From: a virus
Virus record (IMG/VR): IMGVR_UViG_3300030333_000148
Location: 1-20,415 of that record
Length of the DNA stretch: 20,415 bases
Strand: one strand, 5' to 3'
The position numbers and the translations under genes are program-made. Below the pieces are notes generated by a model that worked only from the letters and a program-made list of their open reading frames with translations, searched no databases and was not told where the DNA came from. Shown here in pieces: positions 16,960-20,415 of the stretch (position 1 is its first letter; every line of letters starts with the position of its first letter).

Positions 16960-19133
16960 CTTGTTCCTCCATCTTGTACTTCAATTTGAATGCCAGATAA
17001 ACTCCATGATACTGATGTAGCTGCACTATCATCTATTCTATAACTTATAAATCTACCATTTAATCTTGAATCAGATTTATATGAAGTAGATGTATTAAAT
17101 GTATTTGTTTTAGTAGAAGAACTTGTAAAATCTATTGTAGCTCCTGGGGTATTAGTTGAAAGAGTTTTAATATTTAATGTTGCTGCTGAGCCATCGTCTT
17201 GAGTTAATAAAGCTATTGAATTAAATGCTTCTGTATAAAACTCAGGTGTTATTGATAAGTTTTCACGCTCTAAGTAAGAAGTATAAGGATCATCACTATT
17301 ATCTAATACTCTATGTGTATAACCTATATCTGCAGCTAAGATAGAAGAACCAGAGTGACTTGTTCCTGATGTACATACTTGTGCAAACACTGGAAATAAT
17401 TTATCAAAGCTAACTGTAGTGTCACTCCAAGGTCTCTCATTATTTCCTGAACCTTTAACAGGTGCGATAACTCCAGATACAATTCCATTTAAATCTCTTA
17501 CTGTCCAATTGTTTAATCTATGATTATATATTAATGCTTCATTACAAACTGTACTAGCACCTTTAGGATAGTTAATCCATATTTCATCTTGCTGTTGATT
17601 GCGTAATATAAATAACTTATTAGCTTTTTCATTATTTAGATTTTTATAAAAGTAATCTCTAATTCTTGCATCTGCAATTGAAGTTATATTACCAGGGTTT
17701 CCTGAAAATATGTATATATCGTTACTACCAACAACTAAATGTCTACCATCAAACTCTATAGCGCCATCAGTTGTTTGTGCACCGTATTGTGAAGTAACTG
17801 GTGAGAATGCAACAGGTGTTACAACGCTATTAGTTAATCTTAAATTATGTATAGATGTATTTGTATAGATATACATATTACCTTGAAGCTGTACTAAGTC
17901 TTGCACAGTTGAAGTATCTGATAAAGTAAATTCATCAGCAGTATTTGTACCAGCTGCAAATGGATTCCAGTTCTGTGGTACTGAACCTGGTACTGCTACA
18001 TCTGAAGTTCTTACAACTCCAGGTAAGCTACGTACAACTCCAGCTGTTGTGCTTTCTTTTAAATTACCTGCAACTAAAAAGTTACCAAAAGATCTTATAA
18101 CACCACAACTAGTAGCTATAGGATTTCTTGATACAACAAAACATCTTACAATATCATCTTGTAATATGTTAACATTAAAAATAAGATTAGTAGTATTAGT
18201 TTCAGGATTATGATATATACCATATTGAAAATTATTATTACTAGCGCCAGTAGGATTAGTTGCAGGACTTCCTGGTACATCTCCTGGTACAAAGTTAGTT
18301 GGTATTACACCACCATTAGGTACATTACTTCCCGCATTAGTTGCTGCAGGTATTGGAGCACATTCAGTTGTACTTTGATTTGGACTTTGTTTAGTTACAA
18401 ATAAAGTGTTTTTAGTAAAATCTATTTTTTGTCCTAAATCAAATAATAAAGGATTTTCTGGTGTAACTCCTGTAGCACCAAATGTTAATTTAACTGTAGC
18501 TTCTAATACTTTAGGTGCTGAGTTATATGATTCCCATCCTGGTAACTTAGCAAAGTTAGGTACACTACCAATAGTAGTATTATCAGTAGTATCCATTATA
18601 TAATGTGGAGCTTGTATACCATTATTTACTATTAAACAAAACCCACCAGCAAATTCTGTAGCTTGCCAATTACCTTTATCTTTACCTGATTCAGTATACC
18701 CAGCATCAAATCCTGCATCAGTATATGAAGTAGCATTAACAGTTCTACTAAATGAAGGTGTTACATCGTTTATAGTACCATCAGTTCTATAAAGAAATGT
18801 ACGATGACCTACTACTACACTTCCATGTTTTTGCTCAATAACAAATACATAATAAGTAGTATTGGAGGGCACTAAATTAGGATTATTCCACCATGTTATA
18901 AATACTATTTGACCAGCAGTATATGTATGAGAAGCACCGCCGCCAGTAGTTGGCATACTAGGATTTAAGTCAGGTGTTAATGCTACATCACCTTTCATTT
19001 TCCATGCAGCCATATCTCGGAATCTTATATTCCTGGCATCAGTAAATACATTAGGGGCTAAACCAACTGTTGGTGTATCTTTAACTACACCAAATTGTGG
19101 TAAGTTATTAATAGGTATAACTTTACTTGCCAT
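16956..19133 (-). CDS. Tail nozzle/tubular-like structural protein
   Basis: A 725-aa, mostly beta-rich protein with no signal peptide. The N-terminus has the layout of a widespread podovirus tail/DNA-stabilisation protein: INNLPQFGVVKDTP (8-21), then APNVFTDARNIRFRDMAAWK (26-45). Residues about 456-547 carry the companion pattern: EFDGRHLVVGSNDIYIFSG (460-478), RNQQQDEIWINYP (511-523) and ALIYNHRLNNWTVRDL (533-548). These repeating beta segments suggest a propeller-like body, as in T7 gp12-type or P22 gp10-type tail proteins. The exact family is uncertain. Residues about 258-301 are a Pro/Gly/Asn/Thr-rich linker or loop. It lies between ribonucleotide reductase and the tail fibre. AAGGAG 6 nt before the ATG supports the start. 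Confidence 0.72.
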   Translation of the reverse strand: MASKVIPINNLPQFGVVKDTPTVGLAPNVFTDARNIRFRDMAAWKMKGDVALTPDLNPSMPTTGGGASHTYTAGQIVFITWWNNPNLVPSNTTYYVFVIEQKHGSVVVGHRTFLYRTDGTINDVTPSFSRTVNATSYTDAGFDAGYTESGKDKGNWQATEFAGGFCLIVNNGIQAPHYIMDTTDNTTIGSVPNFAKLPGWESYNSAPKVLEATVKLTFGATGVTPENPLLFDLGQKIDFTKNTLFVTKQSPNQSTTECAPIPAATNAGSNVPNGGVIPTNFVPGDVPGSPATNPTGASNNNFQYGIYHNPETNTTNLIFNVNILQDDIVRCFVVSRNPIATSCGVIRSFGNFLVAGNLKESTTAGVVRSLPGVVRTSDVAVPGSVPQNWNPFAAGTNTADEFTLSDTSTVQDLVQLQGNMYIYTNTSIHNLRLTNSVVTPVAFSPVTSQYGAQTTDGAIEFDGRHLVVGSNDIYIFSGNPGNITSIADARIRDYFYKNLNNEKANKLFILRNQQQDEIWINYPKGASTVCNEALIYNHRLNNWTVRDLNGIVSGVIAPVKGSGNNERPWSDTTVSFDKLFPVFAQVCTSGTSHSGSSILAADIGYTHRVLDNSDDPYTSYLERENLSITPEFYTEAFNSIALLTQDDGSAATLNIKTLSTNTPGATIDFTSSSTKTNTFNTSTSYKSDSRLNGRFISYRIDDSAATSVSWSLSGIQIEVQDGGTR

Positions 19134-19143
19134 TTAATTCTCC

Positions 19144-20415
19144 TTAAGCACACTCCTTTTGACCAGTTTGAGGATCTATAAAACAAGCCTCAACTTGCTC
19201 CTCTTCCTTAACTGTCTCAGGCGCATTTGCGTTCTTCTCTTTTTCTTCCACGGTTTGAAGGACTCCGAATCGTTTACCACTAAGTCTAAACGTGGTGCAT
19301 CCTTTCGCCCCGCCTTTCCAGGCATCAACATAAACTTGTTTGAAATCTTCATATGTAACTTCATCACCTACATTACAGGTTTTTGAACACGCACTATCTA
19401 TATAGTTTTGTGCCAATAATAGTACAGCCAAATGCTCATTAACATTTATATCATTAGCTCCACGTCCTTCGATTCCTTTATTGTAAGCATAATCTTTTAC
19501 TCTTTCTGTCTTAGGCCCTTCAAAAGTTTGTATAGTTCTATCATAGTAATGACTAAATACAGGTTCAATACCTCCACTAACATTATCAGCAACTAAACTA
19601 ATAGTACCTGTTGGTGCTATTGAAGTTAAGTGACTATTACGAATTCCATATTCTCTAATTAATTTTTTAACTGAAGCTGGTAATCCTCGAACAAAATTTG
19701 ATTTTAAATAGTCTTCTCTATATAATGGGAATGCACCTTTTTCTTTTGCTAATAGTGCTGATGCTTTATACGTAGTATCACGTAAACATGCAAATACTTT
19801 TTCAGCCCATATCATAAAGTCTTCTGAAGCGTATGGCTTACCAAGTAATTCACCAGCATTTGCTAAGCCAGTAACACCTAAACCCATTCTTCTTTTATCT
19901 TTAGCTTCGTCAGCTTGCTTCTTTAATGGATAAATAGTTCTATCAATAACATTATCCATAGCTCTTACTACTTCGTATATATCTGATTTAAATCTTTTAA
20001 AATCAAATTCAAAATGTGATTCAGCTACTTCACCACCTGCAATTTGTTCTTCATCTAAGTACTTTGTTAAATTAAATGAACCTAGTAAGCATGCGCCATA
20101 CGGTGGTAGTGGTTGTTCACCACACGGATTTGTAGCAAATATATCTTCGCAATAATAAAGGTTATTCATTTCACCTATACGATCAATAAATAAAACACCA
20201 GGCTCAGCCCAGTCCCAAGTGCTATCCATGATTTTATCCCAAAGGTCTCTTGCGCATATCGTTCTGTATGGCTTTCCCTGGAATTCCAACGTAAAGCTGC
20301 TATCCAAATCATTAGTCAATGCCTCCATAAATTTATCAGTTATACCAACACTAATATTAAAACCAGTAAGCTTATCAGAATTACGTTTAGCCATAATGAA
20401 TTCTTCAATATCCGG
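19144..20415 (-). CDS. nrdJ: Ribonucleotide reductase large chain, probably class II (B12-dependent), C-terminal part
   Basis: The enzyme reduces ribonucleotides to deoxyribonucleotides for phage DNA synthesis. The frame is open to the right edge, so the N-terminus is missing and the Met at 20394 is internal. Counting from it, landmarks are GFNISVGITDKFM (11-23), the active-site triad in NPCGEQPLPPYGAC (N89, C91, E93), RRMGLGVTGLA (168-178), IAPTGTISLVAD (259-270) with GGIEPVF, and a C-terminal cysteine pair (C404, C415) suited to thioredoxin-type re-reduction. The NPCGEQPLPPYGAC form and PTGTIS region are those of the adenosylcobalamin-dependent NrdJ type rather than NLCxE class I enzymes. 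No small-subunit gene is visible, but the upstream region is outside the window. It directly precedes the tail gene with a 10-nt gap, an unusual place for a DNA-metabolism gene. Confidence 0.9.
   Translation of the reverse strand, partial: PDIEEFIMAKRNSDKLTGFNISVGITDKFMEALTNDLDSSFTLEFQGKPYRTICARDLWDKIMDSTWDWAEPGVLFIDRIGEMNNLYYCEDIFATNPCGEQPLPPYGACLLGSFNLTKYLDEEQIAGGEVAESHFEFDFKRFKSDIYEVVRAMDNVIDRTIYPLKKQADEAKDKRRMGLGVTGLANAGELLGKPYASEDFMIWAEKVFACLRDTTYKASALLAKEKGAFPLYREDYLKSNFVRGLPASVKKLIREYGIRNSHLTSIAPTGTISLVADNVSGGIEPVFSHYYDRTIQTFEGPKTERVKDYAYNKGIEGRGANDINVNEHLAVLLLAQNYIDSACSKTCNVGDEVTYEDFKQVYVDAWKGGAKGCTTFRLSGKRFGVLQTVEEKEKNANAPETVKEEEQVEACFIDPQTGQKECA

Noticed and set aside
19144-20394. 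Met at 20394 as the true start of the reductase
   Set aside because: The frame continues to the window edge, and the residues before the Met (PDIEEFI) match the conserved reductase sequence leading into FNIS.
1-20415. Integrase, attachment site, tRNA gene, CRISPR array or insertion sequence
   Set aside because: Nothing matching these was found. The window is almost wholly filled with phage coding sequence.

Overview
The window is 20.4 kb of an A+T-rich genome of a tailed bacteriophage, most likely a podovirus. It carries a T7-type RNA polymerase gene, a nozzle-like tail protein, a tail fibre with a chaperone-like partner, and a set of very large internal (ejected) virion proteins. Coding is almost gapless. 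The strong A+T bias, the ribonucleotide reductase gene and the general look of the proteins suggest a marine phage of an A+T-rich (perhaps alphaproteobacterial) host. That host guess is inference only. No integrase, repressor, tRNA, insertion sequence or CRISPR array was seen.

Layout. From the left edge, on the + strand, lies the C-terminal two thirds of a T7-type single-subunit RNA polymerase (1-1785, cut by the window edge), overlapped at its end by an 87-codon gene (1766-2029). A strong hairpin with an A-run before it and a T-run after it (2028-2076) is a bidirectional terminator between converging transcripts. Everything to its right is on the - strand and reads leftward as one tightly packed block. 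In transcription order it holds: ribonucleotide reductase (C-terminal part, cut by the right edge), a 725-aa tail (nozzle-like) protein, a 499-aa tail fibre, a 125-aa tail-fibre-assembly/chaperone-like protein, a 157-aa GNAT-like protein, 188-aa and 168-aa small virion or ejection proteins, then three giants of 1150, 1374 and 1242 aa. A likely 26-codon gene sits last before the terminator. Gene junctions are overlaps of 1-4 nt or gaps of 1-10 nt, so there is no intergenic space for promoters from 20415 down to 2216.

The most interesting content is the trio of giant proteins. The 1150-aa protein has a lytic-transglycosylase (SLT) domain. The 1374-aa protein starts with a staphylococcal-nuclease-like domain and has several hydrophobic stretches. 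The 1242-aa protein carries, in order, recognisable versions of the TxxGR/DxRGR element and motifs A, B and C of T7/N4 single-subunit RNA polymerases. I read it as a compact virion RNA polymerase analogous to phage N4 gp50, but about one third its length. The phage would then encode two single-subunit RNA polymerases, one probably packaged and ejected with the DNA to start early transcription, the other made in the cell. The three giants look like an ejection module with enzymatic cargo: wall cutting, possible nucleic-acid cleavage, and transcription. These functions rest on motifs read by eye, without database searches.
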